A stretch of DNA of 64,000 bases from Lachnospiraceae bacterium. GTDB lineage: Bacteria; Bacillota; Clostridia; Lachnospirales; Lachnospiraceae. Shown here piece after piece: positions 29,220 through 39,125 of this stretch; position 1 is the first letter of the stretch, and each line of letters starts with the position of its first letter. A model generated the notes under the pieces. The model saw only the letters and a program-made list of their open reading frames with translations, was not told the origin of the DNA and searched no databases. Where the stretch lies: contig JAGBEV010000013.1 in the NCBI GenBank assembly GCA_017936785.1, positions 1 through 64,000 of the forward strand. The letters are read 5' to 3'. The translations under genes and the position numbers were made by a program.

Positions 29220-30560
29220 TATTTTCTTTTTGATGATTTCTATTTTATTTTTAATATCTCTGTTTTTATCCATTTCTTCTTTAATTTTGTTGATACCGTG
29301 GATAACTGTTGTATGATCCTTCTTATTTAAAATCTTTGCAGTTGCTTCCAGGGAAGTAGCTGTATATTCTCTGATCATATACATACAGATTTGTCTTGGC
29401 ATAACAAATTCAGCATTTCTTTTCTTGGAAGTAATATCGTCCGGAGAAATACCGAAATGATCCGCAACTATTTTTATAATAAAAGAAGGGGTAATTTCTT
29501 TTGGAGCTTCAGGATAAATAATATCCTTTAAAGCATCTTCTGCTAATTGTAAATTTAATTCCGTATTATTTAATCTGGATGCAGCAATTACTTTTCTTAA
29601 AGCGCCTTCCAGCTCACGGATATTGGATTTAACATTGGTAGCAATATAATTGATCACTTCATCATCAATATGTTTTTCATAAATTTCAGCATTTTTTCTT
29701 AAAATAGCCATACGGGTTTCATAATCCGGCGGTTGAATATCAGCGATCAGTCCCCATTCAAATCTGGATCTGAAACGTTCTTCCAATGTTTCCATTTCTT
29801 TTGGAGGCTTATCAGAAGAAAGAATGATCTGTTTACCTGCAGTATGGAGTACATTAAAAGTATGGAAAAATTCTTCCTGTGTACTTTCTTTTCCTATAAT
29901 AAACTGAACATCATCCAATAAAAGAACATCTACTGTTCTGTATTTTTCCCTGAGTTTGGTCATGGCAGCAGCATTACCGCTACGAATGGATTCAATTACT
30001 TCATTGGTAAATTCTTCACTGTTTACATATAAAACTTTTTTATCAGGATTTTGTTCCAGGATAAAATGACCAATGGAATGCATCAAATGAGTTTTTCCTA
30101 AACCGGCTCCTCCGTATAAATAAAGAGGGTTATATGCCTCTCCGGGAGATTCAGCAACTGCAAGAGCAGCAGAATGGGCAAATTTATTATTACTTCCTAC
30201 TACAAAAGTATCAAAATTATATTTAGGATTTAAATTTGCATTTACATTATTGATATTGTAGATATTATTTTTTTCTATAGTAGGATTTTCTTTTTCAATA
30301 TCCTTTTCTAATAGGAAGGAAACCTGAAATTCCCGGTTAAACATTTCAGAAATAGAAACCTGAAAAAAGTTTTTATACTTATTGGTAATATAACTTACGG
30401 CATGAGCCTGATCCGAAGGAATCAGAATTGTAACCATATGATCTTCTGCCTTATGGAATTTAAGAGGTTTGATCCAGGTATTATAAGATATGTCCGTTAA
30501 ATCGTATTCCTTTTTGATAATTTCCTTGATTTCGTCCCATCTGTCTGCAATTTCGTTCAT
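29211..30560 (-). CDS. dnaA: chromosomal replication initiator DnaA
   Basis: The 449-aa initiator has all four domains. The N-terminal DnaB-contact domain is at about 1-85 and a variable Asn-rich linker at about 90-115. The AAA+ domain shows Walker A GGAGLGKTHL and Walker B LLLDDVQF, and the C-terminal domain carries the DnaA signature KKDHTTVIHGINKI. GAAGGAG precedes the ATG. A stem-loop ACATCT / AGATGT (30587-30602) sits in its leader between promoter and start. Confidence 0.98.
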   Translation of the reverse strand: MNEIADRWDEIKEIIKKEYDLTDISYNTWIKPLKFHKAEDHMVTILIPSDQAHAVSYITNKYKNFFQVSISEMFNREFQVSFLLEKDIEKENPTIEKNNIYNINNVNANLNPKYNFDTFVVGSNNKFAHSAALAVAESPGEAYNPLYLYGGAGLGKTHLMHSIGHFILEQNPDKKVLYVNSEEFTNEVIESIRSGNAAAMTKLREKYRTVDVLLLDDVQFIIGKESTQEEFFHTFNVLHTAGKQIILSSDKPPKEMETLEERFRSRFEWGLIADIQPPDYETRMAILRKNAEIYEKHIDDEVINYIATNVKSNIRELEGALRKVIAASRLNNTELNLQLAEDALKDIIYPEAPKEITPSFIIKIVADHFGISPDDITSKKRNAEFVMPRQICMYMIREYTATSLEATAKILNKKDHTTVIHGINKIKEEMDKNRDIKNKIEIIKKKISV

Positions 30561-30610
30561 TTTAAAAACTCCTTCTAACTAAACAAACATCTAAAAAGAT
30601 GTACTTTTCT

Positions 30611-30639
30611 ATATTAAACTAAAAATTATTAAAATTCAA
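30611..30639 (-). promoter_or_regulatory. dnaA promoter
   Basis: On the minus strand, TTGAAT (30634-30639), 17 bases and TAATAT (30611-30616), with a DnaA box immediately upstream (30650-30658), fit the usual autoregulated dnaA promoter. Confidence 0.65.
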
Positions 30640-30990
30640 ATCAATTGAATTTTCCACAAAAGTATGTGTAAAATGTTGGACAGTTTACATATTTTTGAAT
30701 ATTATTGTGGAATTTGTGTATAAGTTTTTTGAAGTTATCAACATTTATAAACATGATTTTAAGGGCATTTTGAAAAAAATTAGTAAATTAAAAGGTAATT
30801 ATAAACAGTTATCCACAATAAATTCACAAAATGTGGATATTTTATGTAAATTACAATTTTATGAACATAAAAATTTATAAATTCTATATCTTGATATAAT
30901 TTAAAATGTATGATACAAAATGTTGAAAAAAATTTTTTTATAAAAAATTGTACAAAAATTGTACTTTTTAAAATTAGTAAAAAACCCTTT
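30640..30990. other. replication origin oriC (dnaA-upstream part)
   Basis: This roughly 350-base non-coding stretch lies between the divergent dnaA and rpmH genes. DnaA boxes (consensus TTATNCACA) are seen at 30650-30658 (8/9), 30715-30723 (minus strand, match), 30735-30743 (8/9), 30809-30817 (TTATCCACA, perfect) and 30832-30840 (minus strand, 8/9). From about 30841 to 30980 the sequence is almost entirely A and T, a natural DNA-unwinding element. A small open frame at 30695-30880 overlaps the boxes and is not a gene. Confidence 0.85.
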
Positions 30991-30997
30991 AATTTGC

Positions 30998-31026
30998 TTG
31001 ACTTATGGGATTTCTTCCAATATAAT
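30998..31026 (+). promoter_or_regulatory. rpmH-operon promoter
   Basis: TTGACT (30998-31003), 17 bases and TATAAT (31021-31026) form a near-consensus promoter about 42 bases before rpmH. Confidence 0.85.
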
Positions 31027-31067
31027 CGTAATGATTGTTTCTAATGATGTAAAGGAGGTGTATTTTT

Positions 31068-31202
31068 ATGAAGATGACATTTCAGCCAAAGAAAAGACAG
31101 AGAAGTAAAGTTCACGGCTTCAGAGCTAGAATGAGTACTCCGGGCGGAAGAAAAGTTTTAGCAGCAAGAAGAGCTAAAGGTAGAAAAAGATTATCCGCTT
31201 AG
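31068..31202 (+). CDS. rpmH: 50S ribosomal protein L34
   Basis: A 44-residue very basic protein: [20 protein letters not shown], then [20 protein letters not shown] and RLSA. It matches bL34 from end to end, a structural protein of the large ribosomal subunit. AAAGGAGGTG precedes the ATG. It is the first gene of the classical rpmH-rnpA-yidD-yidC-jag run. Confidence 0.97.
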   Translation: MKMTFQPKKRQRSKVHGFRARMSTPGGRKVLAARRAKGRKRLSA

Positions 31203-31226
31203 GCCGCAATTTTGTGGCCTATTTTT
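31200..31226 (+). terminator. attenuator-like hairpin between rpmH and rnpA
   Basis: An 8-bp stem (TAGGCCGC / GTGGCCTA, one G-U) starts at the rpmH stop codon and is followed by a T5 run. A partial terminator here would let rpmH be expressed far above rnpA, as is known for this operon in other bacteria. Confidence 0.65.
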
Positions 31227-31255
31227 CTCTGAATTTATATAAGGAAGAAACTATT

Positions 31256-31600
31256 ATGAAATTTTCAGAGTCATTGAAAAAAAATGAGCAGTTCCGGGAA
31301 GTTTATAAAAAGGGAAAATCCCTTGCAAACAAGTATTTAGTAGTTTATGTATTAGAAAACAATCAAAATAAAAACTATCTTGGAATTTCAGTCAGCAAAA
31401 AAGTCGGAAACAGTGTTGTAAGGCATCATCTGGCAAGACTGATCCGCGAAAGTTACAGGCTACATGAAGATATGTTTAATAGTGGTTTAAACATAGTAGT
31501 CATAGCAAGAAATAGTGCTGCAACCATTTCTTATCATGAAATGGAGAGCGCTTTGTTACATCTTTTCAAGCTTCATGGCATGATAAAAAAAGAAGCTTAA
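31256..31600 (+). CDS. rnpA: ribonuclease P protein component
   Basis: The 114-aa basic protein has the RNase P motif region [21 protein letters not shown], with the RNR-type helix slightly altered ([11 protein letters not shown] instead of RNRxKR). It assists the RNase P RNA in tRNA 5' maturation. AAGGAAG fits the ATG at 31256 rather than the earlier in-frame start at 31214 inside the attenuator. Confidence 0.94.
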   Translation: MKFSESLKKNEQFREVYKKGKSLANKYLVVYVLENNQNKNYLGISVSKKVGNSVVRHHLARLIRESYRLHEDMFNSGLNIVVIARNSAATISYHEMESALLHLFKLHGMIKKEA

Positions 31601-31601
31601 T

Positions 31602-31823
31602 TTGAAATTTGATATGAAGAAAATCTTTATTGCTATTATTAAATTTTATAGAAAATATATTTCTCCTTTAAAGTATACCAGATGTCCTTATACTCCTACC
31701 TGTTCTCAATATGGTTTGGAAGCAATTGAAAAATATGGTGCTTTAAAAGGCGGTTTGCTTACTGCATGGAGAATATTAAGATGTAATCCATTTTCAAAAG
31801 GCGGGTATGATCCCGTTCCATAA
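31602..31823 (+). CDS. yidD: membrane protein insertion efficiency factor YidD
   Basis: The 73-aa product has the YidD signature [20 protein letters not shown] followed by [17 protein letters not shown] and [13 protein letters not shown]. The protein is a small membrane-associated helper of YidC-dependent insertion. The first possible start is TTG at 31602, one base after the rnpA stop; an ATG at 31614 is the alternative. Neither has a strong ribosome site, so coupling to rnpA is likely. The 3' end overlaps the leader of yidC. Confidence 0.93.
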   Translation: MKFDMKKIFIAIIKFYRKYISPLKYTRCPYTPTCSQYGLEAIEKYGALKGGLLTAWRILRCNPFSKGGYDPVP

Positions 31824-31839
31824 TAATCAGGAGGAAATA

Positions 31840-33129
31840 ATGTCAGGAATTTTATTAACGAAAACCTCTACATTTATTATAGGACCTGTTGCAACCTTAC
31901 TTGGATATTTGATGAATGGCATTTTTAATGTGCTGGATAAATTGGGAATTCCAAATATCGGTCTTTCTATTATTATTTTTGTGCTTATTATTTATTTATG
32001 TATGATGCCTCTTACCATCAAACAGCAGAAGTTTTCCAAGCTGCAGGCTAAAATGAGTCCTGAATTACAGGCTATTTCAAAGAAGTATGAAGGTAAAAAA
32101 GATAATGAATCCATTATGGCAATGAATGAGGAGCAAAAGGAAGTATATAAAAAATACGGCGTTTCTCCTACGGGAAGTTGTGTACAGCTTATAATTCAGA
32201 TGCCCATATTACTTGCTTTGTATCGTGTTATTTATAATATTCCTGCTTATGTACCTGCAGTAAAAAATGTTTTTTCTGATCTGGTAAATAAGCTGGTAAC
32301 AATGGATGGTGCTTCTGAATTTTTACAGACCTTTAAAAATGCTTCTTATTATGCAAAACAGTTTGAAAGTGAAGCTTTTACAGCAGGCAGTGAAGTGATG
32401 AAAAATACATTTATTGATGTATTGAATAAAGCATCTACTGCTGAATGGATGTCTATAGGAGAAAAATTCCCTTCACTTTCATCAACAGTACAATCCACTT
32501 ATGATACTCTTAACCAATATAATAACTTTTTAGGTTTAAATATTGGTAATTCGCCCTGGTATACCATGAAAGAAGCTTTTGGTACAGGACAGTTTCTGCT
32601 GGTTATAGGTGCTTTGCTTGTTCCTGTTTTAGCAGCATTATCTCAGTTTTTAAGTGTAAAACTGATGCCTCAGTCAAATAACAATCAGAGCAGCGGAAAT
32701 GAAACTGCTGACAGCATGATGGCTTCCATGAAGATGATGAATTATACAATGCCTATTATGTCAGCTGTTTTATGTTTTACATTGCCTGCCGGTATGGGTA
32801 TTTACTGGGTAGCAGGTTCTGTTGTCAGATGTATCCAGCAGGTTGTGATCAACAGACATATTGATAAAATTGATTTTGATGAATTGATCAAGAAAAACCA
32901 GGAAAAAGCAGCAAAGAAAGTTAAAAAGGAAGTTGATTCTTCAGTTGTAATCAGAAATGCCAATATCAGAGCAAAAGCAGTTACAAGTTTTGATAATGGA
33001 ATGAGTCAGGAAGAAAAAGATGCTCTGATTGAAGAAGCAAGAAGAAAAAATGCTGAAGCAAAGCCTGACAGCATGGCAGCCAAAGTAAATATGGTAAAGG
33101 ATTATAATGAAAAGAACAGTTCAAAATAG
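31840..33129 (+). CDS. yidC: membrane protein insertase YidC (Oxa1 family)
   Basis: The 429-aa insertase has the conserved TM core (LSIIIFVLIIYLCMMPLTIKQQKFS, GSCVQLIIQMPILLALYRVIY, and the C-terminal FTLPAGMGIYWVAGSVVRCIQQ). An unusually long loop (about residues 145-245) between TM helices separates the core parts. A Lys-rich cytosolic tail may bind ribosomes. CAGGAGG precedes the ATG at 31840. It inserts membrane proteins alone or with Sec. Confidence 0.95.
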   Translation: MSGILLTKTSTFIIGPVATLLGYLMNGIFNVLDKLGIPNIGLSIIIFVLIIYLCMMPLTIKQQKFSKLQAKMSPELQAISKKYEGKKDNESIMAMNEEQKEVYKKYGVSPTGSCVQLIIQMPILLALYRVIYNIPAYVPAVKNVFSDLVNKLVTMDGASEFLQTFKNASYYAKQFESEAFTAGSEVMKNTFIDVLNKASTAEWMSIGEKFPSLSSTVQSTYDTLNQYNNFLGLNIGNSPWYTMKEAFGTGQFLLVIGALLVPVLAALSQFLSVKLMPQSNNNQSSGNETADSMMASMKMMNYTMPIMSAVLCFTLPAGMGIYWVAGSVVRCIQQVVINRHIDKIDFDELIKKNQEKAAKKVKKEVDSSVVIRNANIRAKAVTSFDNGMSQEEKDALIEEARRKNAEAKPDSMAAKVNMVKDYNEKNSSK

Positions 33130-33143
33130 GGAGGGTGTGCTTT

Positions 33144-33776
33144 ATGGAATTTGTTGAAGTTTCTGCAAAAACAGTTTCTGATGCCATTACAGAGGCATGT
33201 CAGAAATTTACTATTACAAGTGATAAATTGGAATATGAAGTTGTACAGGAAGGTTCCAGTGGATTTTTAGGCATTAACGCAAAACCTGCTATTATTAGAG
33301 CAAGAATAAAAGAAGAAGAAAAAACAATTGATGTAAAAGCAAAGGATTTTCTTTCTGATGTATTTAAATCCATGAATCTTGCAGTTGTCATCGATGCAAA
33401 ATATGATGATATTGAAAATACACTTGATATTGATTTATCAGGAGATGAAATGGGTGTTTTGATCGGTAAGAGAGGACAGACCCTTGATTCTTTACAATAT
33501 CTGGTATCTCTTGTAGTAAATAAAGATGTAGATGATTATATCCGTGTTAAGATCGATACGGAAAATTACAGACAGAGAAGAAAAGAAACACTGGAAAATC
33601 TTGCAAAGAATATTTCTTATAAGGTAAAAAGAACAAGACGTCCTGTTACTCTGGAGCCTATGAATCCATATGAAAGAAGAATCATTCATTCTGCTTTACA
33701 GAACGACAGATATGTAACAACTCATAGTGAAGGTGACGAACCTTATAGAAAAGTTGTTGTAACATTAAAAAGATAG
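33144..33776 (+). CDS. jag: RNA-binding protein Jag/KhpB (EloR)
   Basis: The 210-aa protein has a Jag-N domain (VEVSAKTVSDAITEA, GSSGFLGINAKPA), a KH domain with GVLIGKRGQTLDSLQYLV, and a C-terminal R3H domain (EPMNPYERRIIHSAL). With KhpA it binds RNA and influences cell elongation and division. GGGAGGG is eight bases before the ATG at 33144. A GTG at 33135 lies inside that ribosome site and is not used. Confidence 0.93.
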   Translation: MEFVEVSAKTVSDAITEACQKFTITSDKLEYEVVQEGSSGFLGINAKPAIIRARIKEEEKTIDVKAKDFLSDVFKSMNLAVVIDAKYDDIENTLDIDLSGDEMGVLIGKRGQTLDSLQYLVSLVVNKDVDDYIRVKIDTENYRQRRKETLENLAKNISYKVKRTRRPVTLEPMNPYERRIIHSALQNDRYVTTHSEGDEPYRKVVVTLKR

Positions 33777-33785
33777 TTTCAAAAT

Positions 33786-33837
33786 AAAAGGGGTTATCGT
33801 ACCGGTAAATTTATTGGTACGACAGCCCTTTTATTCA
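33786..33837 (+). terminator. terminator/attenuator between jag and mnmE
   Basis: Outer stem AAAAGGG / CCCTTTT (33786-33792 with 33826-33832), inner stem CGTACC / GGTACG (33798-33803 with 33816-33821), and a short T-rich tail. It separates the rpmH-jag part from mnmE. Confidence 0.75.
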
Positions 33838-33850
33838 ATGAGGTTTTGTT

Positions 33851-35242
33851 ATGAAAACAGATACCATTGCGGCAATTGCAACTGCCATGTCAAATTCGGG
33901 AATCGGTATAATCAGAATAAGCGGACCTGATGCAATAGAAGTAGCAGATAAAATATACAGGTCTAAAAATAATAAAAAGAAGTTATGTGATCAGAAAACA
34001 CACACCATTCATTATGGATATATTTATGATGGTGATGAATTAATAGATGAAGTAATGGTTGCCATTATGAAGGCGCCAAATAGTTTTACCGCAGAAGATA
34101 CAGTGGAAATCGACTGTCACGGCGGCATGCTTGTTATGAAGAAAATTTTGGAAGCGGTTTTGAAAAACGGTGGAAGAGCAGCAGAGCCGGGAGAATTTTC
34201 TAAAAGGGCATTTTTAAACGGAAGAATTGATCTGACCAAAGCGGAAGCTATTATGGATCTGATCAGCTCCCAAAATGATTATGCTTTAAAATCTTCTGTA
34301 AATCAGTTAAAAGGAAGTATTTATACAAAAATAAAGGAACTTAGAGAAAAGATCATTTATGAAATTGCTTTTATTGAATCCGCTTTGGATGATCCGGAGC
34401 ATATCAGCACAGAGGGATATTCTGCTAAATTAACTGTAATTGTTGATGATCTTATAAAAGAATTAACAGAAATGATTCGTACCTTTGATAACGGAAAGGT
34501 TATAAAGGAAGGAATCCATGTAGTTATCTTAGGAAAACCAAATGCAGGAAAATCTTCCTTATTAAATAAACTTTTAGGAGAAGAAAAAGCAATCGTTACG
34601 GATATAGCAGGAACTACAAGAGATGTTCTGGAGCAGTTTATTAATTTAGACGGAATAGGGATTCATCTTGTAGATACTGCAGGAATCAGGGAAACGGAAG
34701 ATGTTGTTGAAAGAATAGGAGTGGACAGGGCAAAGGATAAAGCTCTTGATGCTGATTTAATTATTTATGTAGTGGATTCCTCCAGAGAATTAGACAATGA
34801 TGATCAGAAAATTATAGATTTAATGGCAGACAAAAAATCAATTATCTTATTAAATAAATCTGATCTTAATACGGTTATTACTATGGAAGATATGAAAGAA
34901 ATAATGAAAGATTTTCATGAGGATTGTATCATATTAAATACTTCCATGACAGAAGATAAAGATTTGAAAGAATTAGAAGATGCTATGAAGGAAATGTTCA
35001 TTCATGGTAAGATAGATATGAATGAGGAAGTTACCATTACCAATATCAGGCATAAGGAAGCATTAATGGAAGCAAAAAATTCACTTCAACTGGTAAAGCA
35101 AAGTCTTATGGATGAAATGCCGGAAGATTTTTATTCCATTGATCTGATGAATGCTTATGGAGCTTTGGGCGGAATCATCGGAGAAGAAGTAGGAGAAGAT
35201 CTGGTAAATGAAATTTTCTCCAAATTCTGTATGGGTAAATAA
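33851..35242 (+). CDS. mnmE: tRNA modification GTPase MnmE
   Basis: The 463-aa GTPase partners with MnmG to install the carboxymethylaminomethyl group on U34 of certain tRNAs. It has an N-terminal folate-binding domain (FTAEDTVEIDCHGG, GEFSKRAFLNGRIDL), G1 GKPNAGKSSLLN, the DIAGTTRD switch, G3 DTAGIRE, G4 NKSD, and the conserved C-terminal CMGK carrying the catalytic Cys. Confidence 0.97.
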   Translation: MKTDTIAAIATAMSNSGIGIIRISGPDAIEVADKIYRSKNNKKKLCDQKTHTIHYGYIYDGDELIDEVMVAIMKAPNSFTAEDTVEIDCHGGMLVMKKILEAVLKNGGRAAEPGEFSKRAFLNGRIDLTKAEAIMDLISSQNDYALKSSVNQLKGSIYTKIKELREKIIYEIAFIESALDDPEHISTEGYSAKLTVIVDDLIKELTEMIRTFDNGKVIKEGIHVVILGKPNAGKSSLLNKLLGEEKAIVTDIAGTTRDVLEQFINLDGIGIHLVDTAGIRETEDVVERIGVDRAKDKALDADLIIYVVDSSRELDNDDQKIIDLMADKKSIILLNKSDLNTVITMEDMKEIMKDFHEDCIILNTSMTEDKDLKELEDAMKEMFIHGKIDMNEEVTITNIRHKEALMEAKNSLQLVKQSLMDEMPEDFYSIDLMNAYGALGGIIGEEVGEDLVNEIFSKFCMGK

Positions 35243-35288
35243 AAATAAGTATTGTCAAAATTTGTATTTTATATAGAAGGAAAATAAA

Positions 35289-37223
35289 ATGTCTGATTTG
35301 ATGAAAGATAATAAAAATATTGTAGATAAAGTTGATGTATGTGTTGTAGGTGCAGGACATGCAGGGTGTGAAGCAGCTTTGGCATGTGCAAGGCTGGGTT
35401 TGGAAACAGTAATCTTTACTGTAAGTGTAGACAGTATTGCTTTAATGCCTTGTAATCCCAATGTTGGAGGATCTTCTAAAGGACATCTGGTAAGAGAGTT
35501 GGATGCTCTTGGAGGAGAAATGGGAAAAAATATCGATAAGACTTTTATTCAGTCTAAAATGTTGAATGTATCCAAAGGACCTGCAGTCCACTCTCTCAGG
35601 GCACAGGCAGATAAAGCGGATTATTCCAGAGAGATGAGAAAAACTTTGGAAGATCAGGAGCATCTGACAATCAAACAGGCAGAAGTCTGTGATCTTTTAA
35701 CTGAAACAGATGAAGAGACAGGAAAGAAAAAAATAACCGGTGTGAAGATTTTTACCGGAGGAGTTTATGAATGTAAGGCTGTTGTTTTATGTACAGGAAC
35801 TTATTTAAGAGCAAGGTGTCTTTGCGGGGAAGCCATTACCTATACAGGACCTAATGGGTTGCAGGCTGCTAACTATTTAACGGATTCATTAAAATCCCTT
35901 GGAATAGAAATGCGCCGTTTTAAAACGGGAACTCCTGCCAGAATGGATGGCAGGACCATTGATTATTCCAAAATGGAAGAACAATTTGGTGATAAGGAAA
36001 TCGTTCCTTTTTCTTTTTCTACTGACCCTGGGGATATACAAAAGGAACAGGTTTCCTGTTACTTGACTTATACAAATGAAAAAACTCATGAAATTATCAG
36101 AAATAATCTGGACCGTTCACCTATTTATGCAGGTATTATTGAAGGAACAGGACCCAGATATTGTCCCTCCATTGAGGATAAGGTTGTAAAATTTGCAGAT
36201 AAAGACAGACATCAGGTATTTATCGAACCGGAAGGATTACATACTCATGAAATGTATGTGGGAGGAATGTCTTCTTCCCTTCCTGAGGATGTACAGCTTG
36301 CCATGTACCGGACAGTTCCGGGACTGGAAAATTGTAAGATCGTCAGAAATGCTTATGCTATTGAATATGATTGTATCAATCCTAATCAATTATATCCTTC
36401 TCTTGCATTTAAAAATATTATAGGACTTTTCTCCGGCGGGCAGTTTAATGGAAGCAGCGGATATGAAGAGGCTGCAGCCCAGGGACTGGTGGCAGGCATC
36501 AATGCTGCCATGTTTATTAAGGGTAAAGAACCTATGATCATTGATAGAAGTGAAGGGTATATTGGAGTATTGATAGATGATCTGGTAACGAAGGAAACTT
36601 TTGAACCTTATCGGATGATGACTTCCAGATCTGAATACCGTTTACTGCTCCGCCAGGATAATGCAGACCTTCGTTTAAGAAAAAAAGGTTATGAAGCAGG
36701 TCTCATTACAAAAGAGCAGTATGATTATATTTTATTAAAGGAAAAATTGATCGCTGAAGAAGTAGAGAGATTACAAAATACTATGATCGGAGCCAATAAA
36801 AATACTCAGGAGTTTTTGGCATCACATGATAGTGCTTCTTTAAAAACGGGAACTACTTTAGCAGAGCTTATGTGCAGACCGGAACTTTCTTATGAAATTC
36901 TTGAAGAAATAGATCCGGAAAGAAAGCCTTTGAATAAAGATATTATTGAGCAGGTTAATATTAACATTAAGTATGACGGATATATTAAAAGGCAGATCAA
37001 GCAGGTAGAGCAGTTTAAGAAGATTGAAAATAAAAAAATTCCTGCGGATATTGATTATGATGATGTAAGCAGTCTCCGGTTAGAGGCAAGAGCTAAGTTA
37101 AAAGCATTAAAACCTGTTTCTGTGGGACAGGCATCCCGTATATCCGGAGTTTCACCGGCAGATATTTCAGTATTGTTGATCTATCTGGAGCAGTTTTATA
37201 AAAATAGAAAAGAAACTAAATAA
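35289..37223 (+). CDS. mnmG: tRNA U34 carboxymethylaminomethyl enzyme MnmG (GidA)
   Basis: The 644-aa FAD enzyme has the N-terminal dinucleotide-binding motif [14 protein letters not shown], the [17 protein letters not shown] segment, the GTPARMDGR motif and the C-terminal helical domain ([20 protein letters not shown]). It works with MnmE, encoded immediately upstream. AGAAGGA precedes the ATG. Confidence 0.97.
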   Translation: MSDLMKDNKNIVDKVDVCVVGAGHAGCEAALACARLGLETVIFTVSVDSIALMPCNPNVGGSSKGHLVRELDALGGEMGKNIDKTFIQSKMLNVSKGPAVHSLRAQADKADYSREMRKTLEDQEHLTIKQAEVCDLLTETDEETGKKKITGVKIFTGGVYECKAVVLCTGTYLRARCLCGEAITYTGPNGLQAANYLTDSLKSLGIEMRRFKTGTPARMDGRTIDYSKMEEQFGDKEIVPFSFSTDPGDIQKEQVSCYLTYTNEKTHEIIRNNLDRSPIYAGIIEGTGPRYCPSIEDKVVKFADKDRHQVFIEPEGLHTHEMYVGGMSSSLPEDVQLAMYRTVPGLENCKIVRNAYAIEYDCINPNQLYPSLAFKNIIGLFSGGQFNGSSGYEEAAAQGLVAGINAAMFIKGKEPMIIDRSEGYIGVLIDDLVTKETFEPYRMMTSRSEYRLLLRQDNADLRLRKKGYEAGLITKEQYDYILLKEKLIAEEVERLQNTMIGANKNTQEFLASHDSASLKTGTTLAELMCRPELSYEILEEIDPERKPLNKDIIEQVNINIKYDGYIKRQIKQVEQFKKIENKKIPADIDYDDVSSLRLEARAKLKALKPVSVGQASRISGVSPADISVLLIYLEQFYKNRKETK

Positions 37224-37255
37224 TCACGATTACAATATTTTATAACGGAGAATCT

Positions 37256-38008
37256 ATGAAATATCAGTTAGATTTATTTTGCAAAGATTTGGAATATCTT
37301 CATATTCAATTAAGTGATGAACAATTAAATAAATTTGTCAGCTATTATGAATTGCTGGTGGAATGGAATTCATTTATGAATTTAACTGCAATTACTGATT
37401 TTGATGAAGTCTGTAAAAAGCATTTTACAGACAGCCTTTTTCTTATAAAAGCAAAAGAAGAAATATTTTATGATTGTGGTAAAAATTTGGAAGAAGATTC
37501 TATTTCCGTTCTTGATATGGGAACAGGAGCAGGATTTCCGGGAATACCTTTAAAGATCGCATTTCCAAATTTGAAAATTACCCTTTTAGATTCTTTAAAT
37601 AAAAGAATCAAATTTTTAAATGAAGTTATTGATCAGTTGGATTTAAAAGATATATGTGCTGTTCATGGAAGAGCAGAGGATTTTGCAAGAAAGGAAGATT
37701 ATAGAAATAATTTTGATCTTTGTGTCAGCAGGGCAGTGGCAAATATGAGCACTTTATCCGAATATTGTATTCCCTTTGTAAGAACAGGTGGATTATTTAT
37801 TCCGTATAAGTCGGAAAAAATCACAGAAGAGTTAGCATATGCTAATAATGCCTTATCTATTTTGGGAGGTAAAGTCGTAAGGCAGATTGATTATACTTTA
37901 CCTGAAAGCGATTATTATAGAAACCTTGTGATCATAAGAAAAGAGAAGGATACTCCTAAGAAATATCCAAGAAAAGCGGGGCTCCCCTCTAAGGAACCCC
38001 TGGCATAA
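37256..38008 (+). CDS. rsmG: 16S rRNA (guanine-527-N7) methyltransferase RsmG (GidB)
   Basis: The 250-aa Rossmann-fold methyltransferase has the SAM site VLDMGTGAGFPGIPL, LLDSLNKRIKFL and the substrate-side CVSRAVANM. It methylates G527 of 16S rRNA; its loss gives low-level streptomycin resistance in other bacteria. It ends the mnmE-mnmG-rsmG run and faces the alpha/beta-hydrolase gene with only 13 bases between stop codons. Confidence 0.96.
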   Translation: MKYQLDLFCKDLEYLHIQLSDEQLNKFVSYYELLVEWNSFMNLTAITDFDEVCKKHFTDSLFLIKAKEEIFYDCGKNLEEDSISVLDMGTGAGFPGIPLKIAFPNLKITLLDSLNKRIKFLNEVIDQLDLKDICAVHGRAEDFARKEDYRNNFDLCVSRAVANMSTLSEYCIPFVRTGGLFIPYKSEKITEELAYANNALSILGGKVVRQIDYTLPESDYYRNLVIIRKEKDTPKKYPRKAGLPSKEPLA

Positions 38009-38021
38009 ATCTGTTTTGATT

Positions 38022-38969
38022 TTATGAAAGATAAATACTACATTTTTCAGCTACTTCCTCCGGTTTTTCCAACTGAGGAAGTTTTTTTGATTTATCTATA
38101 TCATAGGTTTCAATTGCTCCGTTACAGGATATGTAACCATCTTTTATGATCTCTGCATTTTCATATTCTTTTCCAAAAAGGATCATAATGCTGTGGTCTA
38201 TATTTTTTAATGCCTGATAAATGTTGATATTCATATATCTGCCCACAAGACTTGCATATGTATATTTGGAATTGTAGTCATTTAGGTGAGCAGCTTCCAA
38301 ATAGGCATAAACTTCTTCTAATTTGCTGTTGCTGAAATCATAATAATAATCATCTTTAAAAGTCTTTGTTATTTTTTCCTTATTGCTGATCAAATTGTAT
38401 ACAAAGGTCCCGATAATAGGTGTTTCAATAATATATTTATTGATCTTAGTCCGCTTGCTGGGAATCTGATTATATTTGCTGATATTTTTAGGATTGATAA
38501 AAATCAGGTTTTTGATCAGATCAGGATTTGTATGGCAAGTCATAACAGCAATGGATGTAGATTCCCCACTTGCAATAATAGTGGTTTTCTTTCCAATGAT
38601 ATTTTTAATAAAATCATTTATTAGCTGTACATATAGAAAATTGGTATAAGTAAAAGTCGGTTTTTCTGAGAGACCATAGCCTAACAGATCAATTGTGTAT
38701 ACTTCGTTAGCTTTTGCTAACTCGTCGGCAAGTTTATGAAATTCATAGGATGAACTTCCGATATCCAGATCATGAATTAAAAGAACAGGATTACCGTTTC
38801 CTTTCTTTTGATATCTGACTTTGCCAAAACGCCAGTCATAATAGTTATTTTCAGTTTTGTTTAATATTTCTTTGGACTTAGCATAGGAATAATAAAGTTT
38901 ATTTATGATATGTATGCCTGTGACCGTTGATATTCCTAAAAGAGCAATTGTTTTATAATTCTTTTTCAT
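38022..38969 (-). CDS. membrane-anchored alpha/beta-hydrolase-fold protein, probably inactive
   Basis: The 315-aa protein starts with a hydrophobic anchor (TIALLGISTVTGIHIINKL). An alpha/beta-hydrolase fold follows: NPVLLIHDLDIGSSSYEF, the IDLLGYGLSEKP loop, and a nucleophile elbow SGESTS with Ser137. At the C-terminus, where active relatives have GHLPHLE, this protein reads KKLPQLEKPEEV, so the catalytic His is replaced by Lys. The usual acid after the strand (GEKD) reads GKEYEN. It may be a non-catalytic binding protein. It is transcribed toward rsmG and divergently from the two-component genes. Confidence 0.75.
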   Translation of the reverse strand: MKKNYKTIALLGISTVTGIHIINKLYYSYAKSKEILNKTENNYYDWRFGKVRYQKKGNGNPVLLIHDLDIGSSSYEFHKLADELAKANEVYTIDLLGYGLSEKPTFTYTNFLYVQLINDFIKNIIGKKTTIIASGESTSIAVMTCHTNPDLIKNLIFINPKNISKYNQIPSKRTKINKYIIETPIIGTFVYNLISNKEKITKTFKDDYYYDFSNSKLEEVYAYLEAAHLNDYNSKYTYASLVGRYMNINIYQALKNIDHSIMILFGKEYENAEIIKDGYISCNGAIETYDIDKSKKLPQLEKPEEVAEKCSIYLS

Positions 38970-39125
38970 AGCACCAGACCTTTCTTTTCCTTATTATAAT
39001 AGATTATGATTTTTCTTACAATGTTTTTAAAATTATTATTAAATTTAGTTTAATATTGTTTTTTTAAATATTTCTTTTATTATTTTATAAAGTATTATAT
39101 TATTGTAATAGGAGGAGTAGTTTCT

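Noticed and set aside
30695..30880. Small ORF of 61 codons in oriC
   Set aside because: It overlaps several DnaA boxes, has no ribosome-binding site and no recognisable protein; it is a chance frame.
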